Source of the DNA: Brachyspira sp949287565
GTDB taxonomy: Bacteria; Spirochaetota; Brachyspiria; Brachyspirales; Brachyspiraceae
DNA: 64,000 bases
Direction: 5' to 3' (one strand)
Assembly (NCBI RefSeq): GCF_036997615.1
Contig: NZ_JAWLQA010000003.1
The notes below the pieces were generated by a model. It searched no databases. It saw only the letters and a list, made by a program, of their open reading frames with translations, and was not told where the DNA came from. Shown one piece after another: positions 26,966-36,598 of the stretch; position 1 is the first letter of the stretch, and each line of letters starts with the position of its first letter. The translations under genes and the position numbers were made by a program.

Positions 26966-28366
26966 TTACTCTCTTAGCCTAAAATATTTTATTATTTTTT
27001 GTAATTCCTTTGACTCCTCTAAAAGTGATTTCAAATTTTCATTTACATTAGTTACAACTTCAGCGTTCTGATTTTCTTCTATTTCATTTCCATTGCTGCT
27101 GTTATTAATTTTCTCCACAAACTCAGATATATTATTAGACCCTTCAGAAATTTTATTAGCTGTTCCCTTTACAGCAGTAATTAAATTATTTAAATATACT
27201 ACAGTATCATTAATTTCTCTGCTCATATCACCTATTTCATCATTCATATTTAAATAATTTTCAGAAACACTCCAAGATATATCGCCCTCCTTTATTTTTG
27301 TAATATTATCATTTAAATTATTCATTACAGATAATACTTTTTTATTAATAATAAACGGTACAACAATAAATATCAATATAATTATTACAGCTATAATGAT
27401 CCACATCATTATTATAATTTCATAATGATTAAAAAAATCTGCCTTACTATCAACAGCTAACTCTATTCCCCAATATAGATCATCAAAAATATGCAAAGGT
27501 GTAAAAAGATTATAATACTTACTTGAAGTTTTTTTATTATATGATTCTTTCCAAACAGTATTATTAGAGTATACTGTATTTTCTAAATCACTTCTTTCAT
27601 ATACATCTGATAAATTAGTAATATTTTCTCCTATACTGTATATATCTGTGGTACAGTACATAATATTACCTCTTTCATTAAATAAAGATATAGTAAATCC
27701 ATTAGTATCTTCATAAAATATTATATTATCTAAAGATACATTCAAAGAAGATACACCAATAATTTTATTATCTCTGGAAAATATTGGTATAGAATATGTA
27801 TACATAGGTTTATATTTTCCTTGTATTGGATAATAGTTCAAAGTTGTAATATGAGGTTTTTGGCTTGTTATAGTAGTATTTAAATAAGTATATTCTAAAT
27901 CAGGTTCTTTTAAATTAATTCTAGATATATTATTTTCCATATCTTTAACCAAAGTTATTCCCAATCGGCCATAAATATCTTTATAAAGAGGATTATTCAT
28001 ATACATATTATCATTATCAATGACATTAGTAAAAAATATTAAAGATACAGATGCTGCATTAGTACTCATTTCATATGCAAATCTATTCATCAAATCTTCA
28101 TATACTTCTCTTTTTCTAACACCATAGTTATATAAATTTTCCACAGAATATTTTATATTATTCAAATAATTTAATTCAACATCAATTATACTTTCTATTT
28201 CGTATATCTCTTTTTTAGCCATTTGGGATATTATAAATAATGTCATTTCTTTAGTCATTTTATATGTATATATAGTATTTATAATACCAAATAGTAATAT
28301 TATTACTATAATAGGCGTTAAAATTAATAAACTTATTTTTACATTTAGACTTACTTTATTATTCAT
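26966..28366 (-). CDS. Shortened chemoreceptor-like protein: dCache sensor and HAMP-like linker, no signalling hairpin
   Basis: The intact 466-residue frame matches its neighbours in the N-terminal membrane helix (about 10-32), periplasmic Cache sensor (to about 290), second helix (about 305-330) and HAMP-like region. After TAVKGTANKISEGSNN it jumps to a tail, NLKSLLEESKELQKIIKYFRLRE, that corresponds to the extreme C-terminus of the full receptors. About 180 residues, including the whole CheA/CheW-binding tip, are missing. It therefore cannot signal as a normal receptor. It may be decaying, or act through mixed dimers or trimers; the latter is speculation. Confidence 0.8.
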   Translation of the reverse strand: MNNKVSLNVKISLLILTPIIVIILLFGIINTIYTYKMTKEMTLFIISQMAKKEIYEIESIIDVELNYLNNIKYSVENLYNYGVRKREVYEDLMNRFAYEMSTNAASVSLIFFTNVIDNDNMYMNNPLYKDIYGRLGITLVKDMENNISRINLKEPDLEYTYLNTTITSQKPHITTLNYYPIQGKYKPMYTYSIPIFSRDNKIIGVSSLNVSLDNIIFYEDTNGFTISLFNERGNIMYCTTDIYSIGENITNLSDVYERSDLENTVYSNNTVWKESYNKKTSSKYYNLFTPLHIFDDLYWGIELAVDSKADFFNHYEIIIMMWIIIAVIIILIFIVVPFIINKKVLSVMNNLNDNITKIKEGDISWSVSENYLNMNDEIGDMSREINDTVVYLNNLITAVKGTANKISEGSNNISEFVEKINNSSNGNEIEENQNAEVVTNVNENLKSLLEESKELQKIIKYFRLRE

Positions 28367-28385
28367 TAATATGTTATTTTCCTCA

Positions 28386-30335
28386 TTACTGTAATTTAAA
28401 ATACTCTATAACATCTATAAGTTCATTAGCTTCATTAAGCAAAGCCTGAGAAGCTGCAGTAGCCTCTTCTACCAAAGCAGCATTTTTTTGTACAGAAGAA
28501 TCCATATTTGTAATAGCGGAATCAACCTGTTCTATTCCCTTCTGCTGTTCCTGAGAAGCTACATTAATTTTATCCATTATATTAGAAGCACTATCCATCT
28601 TTATAGATATATCTTCAAATATTTCTTTAGATTCTCTTACACTCTCAGAAGCTAAATTTGTTTTCTCATTACTATCAGCTATTAATGCAGTAATACTTTT
28701 TACAGATTCTTGAGTATTCTGAGCTAAATTTCTTACCTCACTAGCTACTACAGCAAACCCTCTTCCCTGATCTCCAGCACGTGCTGCCTCTACTGAAGCA
28801 TTAAGGGCAAGTATATTGGTTTGAAAAGCTATTCCCTCTATAAGTTTAGTAATATCCATTATTTTAGTACTAGCTTCATATACATCATTCATTTTATTTA
28901 CACTATCTTCTACTATAGCACCAGCCTTGTTCAAAGATTCTTTGGCTTCTGATACCATAGAAGTGCTTTGTGCAACACTTTCCGCAGATTCTTTTATAGC
29001 ACTAGCCATCTCATTCATAGATGCTGCAGTTTCTTCCAAGCTAGATGCTTGTGACTCAGTTCTTTGGGATAAGTCATTGTTACCCTCCAAAACTTGATTT
29101 GCTTCTGCAGAAACTCTTTCGGCAGCATTTTTTACTGTCTTTACCACTTTATTTAAATTATTAATTATATTATCTAAACTATTAGCTATATCTCCCCACT
29201 CATCATTCATATTAAGGAATTCTTTAGATATTCTAAATGATATATCACCTTTAGAAATTTTCTGCATATCTTTAGATAAAACTACTATTACATTAACAAC
29301 CTTATTTCTAATTATAATAGGAATCATTATAGATGCTATTATGATAATAATTAAAGATATAATAATCATAACTATACGTATAACATCACTGTCTTTAAAA
29401 ATATCTTTATTTGAAGCCATTATTTCAAGTATCCAATATTGTCCGTCTGACACTTCTAAAGGAACAAAATAATATGTGGCATCTCCTTTATAATAAGATG
29501 TGTAATTTTCAAATGATACTGTACCTCCGCTGGATAATTTCTCAAATACATTATAATCTTTGTAATGAGCATATAAATCATACATATTTTTACCTAAATT
29601 TTCTGTTTCTCCTGCATCATAAAGTACATTACCATAATGATCATATAATAATCCTTCTGAATTTTCAAAAGGATGTATATTTTTCATAGTAGGATTTAAA
29701 GTTTCTACTCTTATATCAGCAGTTATAACACCTATAGGCTTATTTTGATACATTATAGGTATAGCCCAAGTATACATTTTTACTATATTATTATTGCCAA
29801 GATCAAAGTCATATATACCAGATAAATATTCTCTAGCTTTTGATATAGGCTCTTTATAATAATCAGCATCTATATCACTAGCAGATAAAGCCCTCTCTTC
29901 TATATTATTTGCAGATGTTCTTGATATATAATAAGTTTGCTGTCCTTTAGTTAAAGGATAAACATTACTATATGCTGCATCATTACCTACTATATTAGGC
30001 TCAAAAGCTAGCATAACTCCGACTACAGTTTCAGGAAGAATCCTAAAAAAATTTCTAGCTACAGCTTCATAAGCATTTCTATCTGTAACTCCTGAATTAT
30101 ACATGTTTTCTATTATATATTTTAAACCCGTTATTTGATAAAGATCCTCTTTAACTACAGCAGTTAATTTATTACCTTCTCCTTTAGCTACTTCATCCAA
30201 TATTTTATATGACAATTTACTGCTTGCATTTTGTACATATATAATATTTACTATATTGGATATTGCTATCATTATTAATAATGGTATTAATATAAATAAA
30301 CTAATTTTTAACTGAAGACTTACTCTCTTAAACAT
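28386..30335 (-). CDS. Methyl-accepting chemotaxis protein (dCache)
   Basis: The 649-residue receptor has membrane helices at about 10-30 and 325-348, a dCache periplasmic sensor between them, a HAMP segment, and a full signalling domain with the hallmark tip FQTNILALNASVEAARAG and GRGFAVVASEVRNLAQ. It should cluster with CheA and CheW and steer the flagella. The C-terminal end IEYFKLQ is shared with the other receptors of the array. No NWETF-type CheR tether is present. The ligand is unknown. Confidence 0.95.
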   Translation of the reverse strand: MFKRVSLQLKISLFILIPLLIMIAISNIVNIIYVQNASSKLSYKILDEVAKGEGNKLTAVVKEDLYQITGLKYIIENMYNSGVTDRNAYEAVARNFFRILPETVVGVMLAFEPNIVGNDAAYSNVYPLTKGQQTYYISRTSANNIEERALSASDIDADYYKEPISKAREYLSGIYDFDLGNNNIVKMYTWAIPIMYQNKPIGVITADIRVETLNPTMKNIHPFENSEGLLYDHYGNVLYDAGETENLGKNMYDLYAHYKDYNVFEKLSSGGTVSFENYTSYYKGDATYYFVPLEVSDGQYWILEIMASNKDIFKDSDVIRIVMIIISLIIIIIASIMIPIIIRNKVVNVIVVLSKDMQKISKGDISFRISKEFLNMNDEWGDIANSLDNIINNLNKVVKTVKNAAERVSAEANQVLEGNNDLSQRTESQASSLEETAASMNEMASAIKESAESVAQSTSMVSEAKESLNKAGAIVEDSVNKMNDVYEASTKIMDITKLIEGIAFQTNILALNASVEAARAGDQGRGFAVVASEVRNLAQNTQESVKSITALIADSNEKTNLASESVRESKEIFEDISIKMDSASNIMDKINVASQEQQKGIEQVDSAITNMDSSVQKNAALVEEATAASQALLNEANELIDVIEYFKLQ

Positions 30336-30590
30336 AAATAAAACCTTTATATAAAATTAATTTTTTAATTTAAAATATCTAAAACTATAATAAAAAGCTA
30401 TAAAATTATAAGGTTTTTTGAAATGTGCAATTCTATAATTAACCTATAATATATTGATATATTTTAAGTTAATTTTCCATGATAAATGTACAACATAAAA
30501 AAACCTTAATATTTTTCTGCAAATATTATATATAATTTACATTTATATTGCAATTATAAATAATATTTTATAATCAAAATATTTTTTAAA

Positions 30591-32543
30591 TTAGGATTTC
30601 AATTTAAAATATTCTATAGCCTTGATTAAATCTTTAGCCTCACTAAGAAGAGATTCGGAAGCAGAAGTAGCTTCAGATACCAAAGCAGCATTTTTTTGTA
30701 CAGAAGAGTCCATATTATCAATAGCAGTATTAACTTGATCAATACCTTTTTCCTGCTCTTGCGATGCTGTATTAATCTTGTCCATTATACTAGAAACATT
30801 ATCCATCTTTTCTAATATTTCATTAAATATAGTTTGTGATTCCTGTACACTGCTTGCTGCTAATTTTATCTTGTTATTACTGTCTGTTATTAAAGAAGTA
30901 ATATTTTTTACTGATTCCTGAGTATTTTGAGCAAGGTTTCTTACTTCACTAGCTACTACAGCAAACCCTCTTCCCTGATCTCCGGCACGTGCTGCCTCTA
31001 CTGAAGCATTAAGGGCAAGTATATTAGTTTGAAAAGCTATTCCTTCTATAAGTTTAGTGATATCCATTATTTTAGAACTTGATTCATAAACAGCATCCAT
31101 TTTATTAACGCTGTCTTCTATTATAACGCCTGCTTTATTCACACATTCTTTTACATCCATTACCATAGATGTACTTTGTGATACTCCTTCAGCTGACTCT
31201 TTTATAGCACTGGCCATCTCATTCATAGATGCTGCTGTTTCTTCCAAACTAGATGCCTGTGTTTCTGTTCTTTGAGATAAATCATTATTTCCTATTAAAA
31301 CTTCATTCGCTGCATTTGAAACTTGCTCTGCAGAATTTTTTACAGTAGAAACTACATTTCCTAAATTTTGTAAAGTATTTTCTAATCCTCTTGCAATATC
31401 TCCCCATTCATCATTCAATTTTAAAAACTCATTTGAAATATGAAAAGATATATCTCCACTTGATATTTTCGTAATGTCTCTTGCTGTATATCCTATTATT
31501 CTTGTTACTTTTCTCTTTATTATTAAAGGAACTATTATAGAACTTATTACAACTATTAATGCTGATATTATAAACATTATATTTCTTATAATATTAGAAT
31601 CTTTTAATATAACATCATTAGGGGCAGTAATTTTCAATCCCCAATATTTTCCTTTTGATATTTCTACAGGAGTAAATGAATATGTATAAAATTTTTTTAA
31701 TGTTCCGCTAAAATTTTCAAATAATAAATTTTCTCCTCGTATTATTTTATTAAATACATCATGCTCCTTGTAATATGGATATATTTCATCAAGTGTCTTA
31801 GATATATAAATTGCCTTATCACTATCATAAGCTATAGTTCCAGCATTATCAAACAATGTGATTGTTGATCCCTCAAATGGATTTATTTTAGATAATGATT
31901 CACTAATAGAATTTACATTCACTTCCAAACATATTACGCCTATAACTCTATTTGATGTTTTTATTGGTACAGCCCAGGTATAAAATAAATCCTTATCATT
32001 GACAGGTGATTTATATACATCGGATATGTATGTTTCTCCTGTGCTTAAAGTTTTTTTATATGTTTCATTTTGAAAAATTTTCGTATCAAAATATGAAACT
32101 TGAATTTTAGAGTTATTATCTCTTGATAAATAATAATTAAAACGTCCATTTGCAGGACCATATTTCTCTGAATTTGTATAATCTGAATCATTGCCTATTG
32201 TATTAGGTTCAAATATTATAAGTAAACTATTAACTTTTTGAGGAAGTTCATCAAAAAAACTATACAGAAGTCTTTCATAAAATGGTCTGCTTGAAGTACC
32301 ATCATTATATAATCCTCTTATAACTCTTTCTAATCCTACAAGAGAATATAAATCTTCTTTCATATATGATAATAATTTAGCAGCTTCTCCCTTTGAGCTT
32401 TCCTCTAACACTCTATAGGATAATTTTTTACTAGCTGATTTTACATAAGCGATATTTACCGCATTTGAAATGATAAGCATAATTAATAATGGCATCAATA
32501 TAGCTAAACTAATTTTTATTTGAAGACTAAATTTCTTAACCAT
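30591..32543 (-). CDS. Methyl-accepting chemotaxis protein (dCache)
   Basis: This receptor has the same layout as its neighbour: N-terminal helix, dCache sensor with FYTWAVPIKTSNRVIGVICL, second helix, HAMP, and a complete signalling hairpin. ATG 32543 (MVKKFSLQIKI) aligns with the start of the other copies; an in-frame ATG at 32570 would add nine residues. The signalling half is nearly identical to that of the flanking receptors while the sensors differ strongly, as expected from duplication followed by sensor divergence or gene conversion. C-terminus IEYFKLKS. The 255-base spacer to the next gene includes an 11-bp inverted repeat (30409-30419 with 30498-30508). Confidence 0.93.
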   Translation of the reverse strand: MVKKFSLQIKISLAILMPLLIMLIISNAVNIAYVKSASKKLSYRVLEESSKGEAAKLLSYMKEDLYSLVGLERVIRGLYNDGTSSRPFYERLLYSFFDELPQKVNSLLIIFEPNTIGNDSDYTNSEKYGPANGRFNYYLSRDNNSKIQVSYFDTKIFQNETYKKTLSTGETYISDVYKSPVNDKDLFYTWAVPIKTSNRVIGVICLEVNVNSISESLSKINPFEGSTITLFDNAGTIAYDSDKAIYISKTLDEIYPYYKEHDVFNKIIRGENLLFENFSGTLKKFYTYSFTPVEISKGKYWGLKITAPNDVILKDSNIIRNIMFIISALIVVISSIIVPLIIKRKVTRIIGYTARDITKISSGDISFHISNEFLKLNDEWGDIARGLENTLQNLGNVVSTVKNSAEQVSNAANEVLIGNNDLSQRTETQASSLEETAASMNEMASAIKESAEGVSQSTSMVMDVKECVNKAGVIIEDSVNKMDAVYESSSKIMDITKLIEGIAFQTNILALNASVEAARAGDQGRGFAVVASEVRNLAQNTQESVKNITSLITDSNNKIKLAASSVQESQTIFNEILEKMDNVSSIMDKINTASQEQEKGIDQVNTAIDNMDSSVQKNAALVSEATSASESLLSEAKDLIKAIEYFKLKS

Positions 32544-32770
32544 AATCAAACCTGTAAAATTTTTTTTCATAATTATTATACATTTTTTATTTGCAATTTC
32601 AATAATAAAAAAAATTATTTATCATTGTTCAAATTTTAAATATATTTTACTATATTAATTTATAATATAATACATATTTTTTGCCAATAAAAATAAAAAA
32701 AATAATAAAAAGAATACAAAAATTTTTAGTTTTAGAAAATATTAAAATACAATTTTATTTTTATAAAATA

Positions 32771-32811
32771 TTCAGTTCATTATTAACTTTATGTAAAAAT
32801 AATGAACTGAA
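32771..32811 (-). terminator. Terminator of the first receptor gene of the array
   Basis: A perfect 14-bp stem (TTCAGTTCATTATT / AATAATGAACTGAA) lies 15 bases beyond the stop of the receptor gene at 32826, so this receptor is probably transcribed alone. Confidence 0.75.
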
Positions 32812-32825
32812 AAACTGTATTCTAA

Positions 32826-34781
32826 TTAATCTTTTAAATTAAAGTATGATATAGCTTTTAATAAATCATTAGCTTCACTTAATAAAGATTCTGATGCAGA
32901 AGTAGCTTCTGATACCAAAGCAGCATTCTTTTGTATGGAAGAATCCATATTACTAATTGCAATATTAACTTGATCTATTCCTTTTTCCTGTTCCTGAGAT
33001 GCGATATTGATTCTATCCATTATAGAAGAAGCTTTATCCATTTTTTCTGATATTTCATTAAAAATAGTTTGAGACTGCTGAACACTTGTTGCAGCTAATT
33101 TTATTTTATCATTACTATCCGTAATTAATGAAGTAATACTTTTTACAGATTCCTGAGTATTTTGAGCAAGGTTTCTTACTTCACTAGCTACTACAGCAAA
33201 TCCGCGTCCTTGTTCGCCTGCACGTGCCGCCTCTACTGAAGCATTCAAAGCTAATATATTAGTTTGAAAAGCTATTCCCTCTATAAGTTTAGTAATATCC
33301 ATTATTTTAGAACTAGACTCATAAACATCATTCATTTTGTTTACACTGTCTTCTATTATTACGCCAGCTTTATTTAAAGATTCCTTAGCATCTGATACCA
33401 TAGAAGTACTTTGTGCAACACTTTCAGCAGATTCTTTTATAGCACTAGCCATCTCATTCATAGATGCTGCTGTTTCTTCCAAACTAGATGCCTGTGTTTC
33501 TGTTCTTTGAGATAAGTCATTATTTCCTATTAAAACTTCATTTGCTGCAGTAGAAACCTGCTCTGCCGAATGCTTTACTGTATTTATTACATTATTAAAA
33601 TTATTCATGGCCTTATCCCAGCCTCTTGCTATATCTCCCCATTCATCAGTTCTTTTTTCAAATCCTTTAGGTATTTCTATAGTCAAATCACCTGTAGACA
33701 TAGCAACAATATCTTTAGCTAAAACTATTATTATATTTGATACTTTCTTTTTAATTATTATAGGTGTAATAATTAAAGAAACAATTAATATAAACACTAA
33801 TATTAATATCATTGTATTTCTAATATATCTTGTTTCTGCTTGTATAACTCTGCTTGGAGTAAGAATTTCTATACCCCAATTATAGCCTTCAAGCATAGGT
33901 ATAGGAGATATAACATAAGTTCCTATTTCATTAAATACTGTTGTAAAATGTTCAAAGTTTAAAAATTGTCCTGACTGCACTTTTTCTATTATTCCTAAAT
34001 CTCTATACCAATCATAAACATCATATCCATTTTTACCTATACCATCAGATTTGCCGGCATTATATACCAAATTACCTGCAGTATCAAAAAGTATTACTTT
34101 ACTTTCATCATAAGGTTTTATTTTTTCTATAGATTTACTAAGACTTTGCGGTGTTACATCAGCAATAACAACACCTATATTCTTACCATTACTATCAAAA
34201 ATAGGTACAGACCAAGTATATATTAGAATATTATTACCAGCTACATTGTATGAATATAAAGGTGTTATATATGGTTTTGATGTAGTTTTTGGAATAGTAA
34301 AATATTCTGCATTTAACTCTGATGAAAAAAGTCCCTGCAAAATTACTGTATTATTGTCCTTTATAAAATATGCACCAAATTGTCCTTTTATTTCATCATA
34401 AAACTCATCATCAATATAATTAGCATCACTATCTATAAGATCTTTATTCAATAAAAATCCCATAGCAATTATACTGGCTTCATTTTTTCTTACATAATTG
34501 CTTACTACATTAATATAAGTGTTTCTATCTCTTATACCTATATTATATAAATCTTCCATAGAAGAAGCTAATTCATTTAAATAATTGAGTTCTATTTTTA
34601 ATATATTCTGACCTCTGTAAGATTCTGCTTCTACTGCTTTTTTAAGATAACTTAAAGATTTTTCTCTATTGGCATTATTGACTAGAATTATATTTACAAG
34701 ACTAGAAACTATAATCATAGCAAAAAAAATTGAAAGTATAAGTAAACTAATTCTAAATTGCAAACCAAATTTCTTAAACAT
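32826..34781 (-). CDS. Methyl-accepting chemotaxis protein (dCache)
   Basis: The 651-residue receptor starts MFKKFGLQFRISL, with a dCache sensor (IYTWSVPIFDSNGKNIGVVIADV in its distal part), a second membrane helix near 325-345, HAMP, and an intact signalling hairpin. One tip residue differs from its neighbours (AGEQGRGF rather than AGDQGRGF). It is the first gene of the leftward array and is followed by its own terminator. CTCCTAAC... just outside the ATG gives GGAG on the coding strand. The 272-base spacer upstream to the MATE gene shows AT-rich sequence only. Confidence 0.95.
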   Translation of the reverse strand: MFKKFGLQFRISLLILSIFFAMIIVSSLVNIILVNNANREKSLSYLKKAVEAESYRGQNILKIELNYLNELASSMEDLYNIGIRDRNTYINVVSNYVRKNEASIIAMGFLLNKDLIDSDANYIDDEFYDEIKGQFGAYFIKDNNTVILQGLFSSELNAEYFTIPKTTSKPYITPLYSYNVAGNNILIYTWSVPIFDSNGKNIGVVIADVTPQSLSKSIEKIKPYDESKVILFDTAGNLVYNAGKSDGIGKNGYDVYDWYRDLGIIEKVQSGQFLNFEHFTTVFNEIGTYVISPIPMLEGYNWGIEILTPSRVIQAETRYIRNTMILILVFILIVSLIITPIIIKKKVSNIIIVLAKDIVAMSTGDLTIEIPKGFEKRTDEWGDIARGWDKAMNNFNNVINTVKHSAEQVSTAANEVLIGNNDLSQRTETQASSLEETAASMNEMASAIKESAESVAQSTSMVSDAKESLNKAGVIIEDSVNKMNDVYESSSKIMDITKLIEGIAFQTNILALNASVEAARAGEQGRGFAVVASEVRNLAQNTQESVKSITSLITDSNDKIKLAATSVQQSQTIFNEISEKMDKASSIMDRINIASQEQEKGIDQVNIAISNMDSSIQKNAALVSEATSASESLLSEANDLLKAISYFNLKD

Positions 34782-35053
34782 AAAAATCTCCTAACAATTA
34801 TTTAATATGTTTATATCAATTGAAATAATGATTACTGCATAATTATAATATTTTAATTATATTAAATATATTAACCCTAATTTATTAAAAGGCTACCATG
34901 AAAATAAAAAAAGTCAATATAATTAATTTTATTTATCAAGAATAATTACTGCAATAAAAAATATTTTTATGTTTTATTTAATAGAATAAAATTTAAATAA
35001 TAATTATTAATTTTTAAAGCGATAAGCGAGAGGCTGATAACTTTAATTGTCAG

Positions 35054-36460
35054 CTATTTTACAGCGAATTTATCACTAGCATTAATACTCATTAATTTTT
35101 TAAATGAAATAGTGAATAATGTTACCGTTGTACAAACAGCCAAAAAATCTGCTATAGGTTCTGCTAAAAGTACAGCCATTACTTTATTCTCCATAAATAT
35201 AGGCAATATAAATATAAGCGGTATTAATAATATCACTTTTCTTAATATGGCTAAGAATGCAGATATTTTAGCATTTCCTAAAGCGACAAATGTTTGCTGA
35301 CATGCAGTTTGTGCCCCAAATATTAATGAAGCTGCCATATATATTTTTAAAGCCCAAATAGCATAATTTATTAATTCTTCATCGCTTGTAAATATCCTAA
35401 CAAAAATATAAGGAAAGAATTCTGATATTACCCACATCAAAAAAGAAAAAGAAAGACAGCTTATTAAAAGTATCTTAAAAGCAGATTTTACCCTATTTAA
35501 ATTATTTGCTCCGTAATTATAACTTATAATAGGCTGAGCTCCTTGTGTGAGTCCCATTATAGGAAGAAAAGAAAACTGCATAATACTGCTTAATATTGTC
35601 ATAGCACCAACAGCCAAATCACCGCCGTATTTCAAAAGCGAAGTGTTGAAAGATACAAATAAAATACTTTCTGTAAACTGCATTATAAAAGGTGAAAATC
35701 CCAAAGCTAAACATGGAAGTATTATATTAGGAGATATTTTTAAATTTTTTAATTTTAGTTTTAATACAGTTCTTTTAGATGTCATAAAAGAAAGTATCCA
35801 TATACATGATATAGCCTGAGATATAATAGTAGCAAGTGCTGCACCTCTAACATCCATATTAAATACAAATATAAATATAGGATCTAATATTATATTAGTA
35901 ACAGCACCTATTAAAACAGTAAACATACTTGTTTTTGCCTTTCCCTGAGCAGTGATAAAAGCATTGAGTCCTAAAGCTAATTGAACAAATATAGTACCCA
36001 TAGAATATATTCTTAAATATCTCAATGCATATATAATAGTATTTTCACTTGCACCAAAAACCATAAGAAGAGGCTTTGAAAATAATAATAATATTATAGT
36101 TAAAGTTACTGAAATAATTATTAAGGTCATAGCACAGTTGCCAACTATTTCTTCTGCTTTATTATAATCCTGCCTTCCCATCATGATAGAAGCACGAGGA
36201 GAACCTCCCATACTGATAAGATATGCAAATGCCGATACAGCCATTATAACAGGCATTGTAACCCCTACACCTGTTAAAGCCCTTGCCCCAATATCAGGAA
36301 TATGTCCTATATACATTCTGTCTACAACATTATAAAGTACATTTATTATTTGCGCTGCTATTGCAGGAAGTGCTAATTGAAAAAGTAATTTTCCTACTGG
36401 CTTATTTCCAAGCTCATTTGATTTTAAATTATTATTATCTAATACTGCTTCATTACTCAT
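35054..36460 (-). CDS. MATE-family multidrug/Na+ antiporter
   Basis: The 468-residue protein has about 12 hydrophobic segments and MATE signatures, including an N-terminal LALPAIAAQIINVLYNVVDR block and GLTQGAQPIISYNYGA at the start of the second half. MATE proteins export cationic drugs or metabolites in exchange for Na+ or H+. The sequence resembles the NorM/DinF-like group called MepA in Gram-positives. The substrate is unknown. It is divergent from the 5'-nucleotidase gene and has no operon partner. Confidence 0.92.
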   Translation of the reverse strand: MSNEAVLDNNNLKSNELGNKPVGKLLFQLALPAIAAQIINVLYNVVDRMYIGHIPDIGARALTGVGVTMPVIMAVSAFAYLISMGGSPRASIMMGRQDYNKAEEIVGNCAMTLIIISVTLTIILLLFSKPLLMVFGASENTIIYALRYLRIYSMGTIFVQLALGLNAFITAQGKAKTSMFTVLIGAVTNIILDPIFIFVFNMDVRGAALATIISQAISCIWILSFMTSKRTVLKLKLKNLKISPNIILPCLALGFSPFIMQFTESILFVSFNTSLLKYGGDLAVGAMTILSSIMQFSFLPIMGLTQGAQPIISYNYGANNLNRVKSAFKILLISCLSFSFLMWVISEFFPYIFVRIFTSDEELINYAIWALKIYMAASLIFGAQTACQQTFVALGNAKISAFLAILRKVILLIPLIFILPIFMENKVMAVLLAEPIADFLAVCTTVTLFTISFKKLMSINASDKFAVK

Positions 36461-36598
36461 AATTATCTCATCTATTATTTTTTAATATAGTTTACATTTT
36501 ATATATCATAAACCTATTTATATTTTAGTCAAACTTTAAATTATTGACTTTAAAAGTTAATGTTATATCATTAAATTATTATATGTTAGGATGTTTAA

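Noticed and set aside
30409..30508. 11-bp inverted repeat upstream of a receptor gene as a riboswitch
   Set aside because: The arms are T/A-run dominated, 78 bases apart, and no known aptamer core is visible between them.
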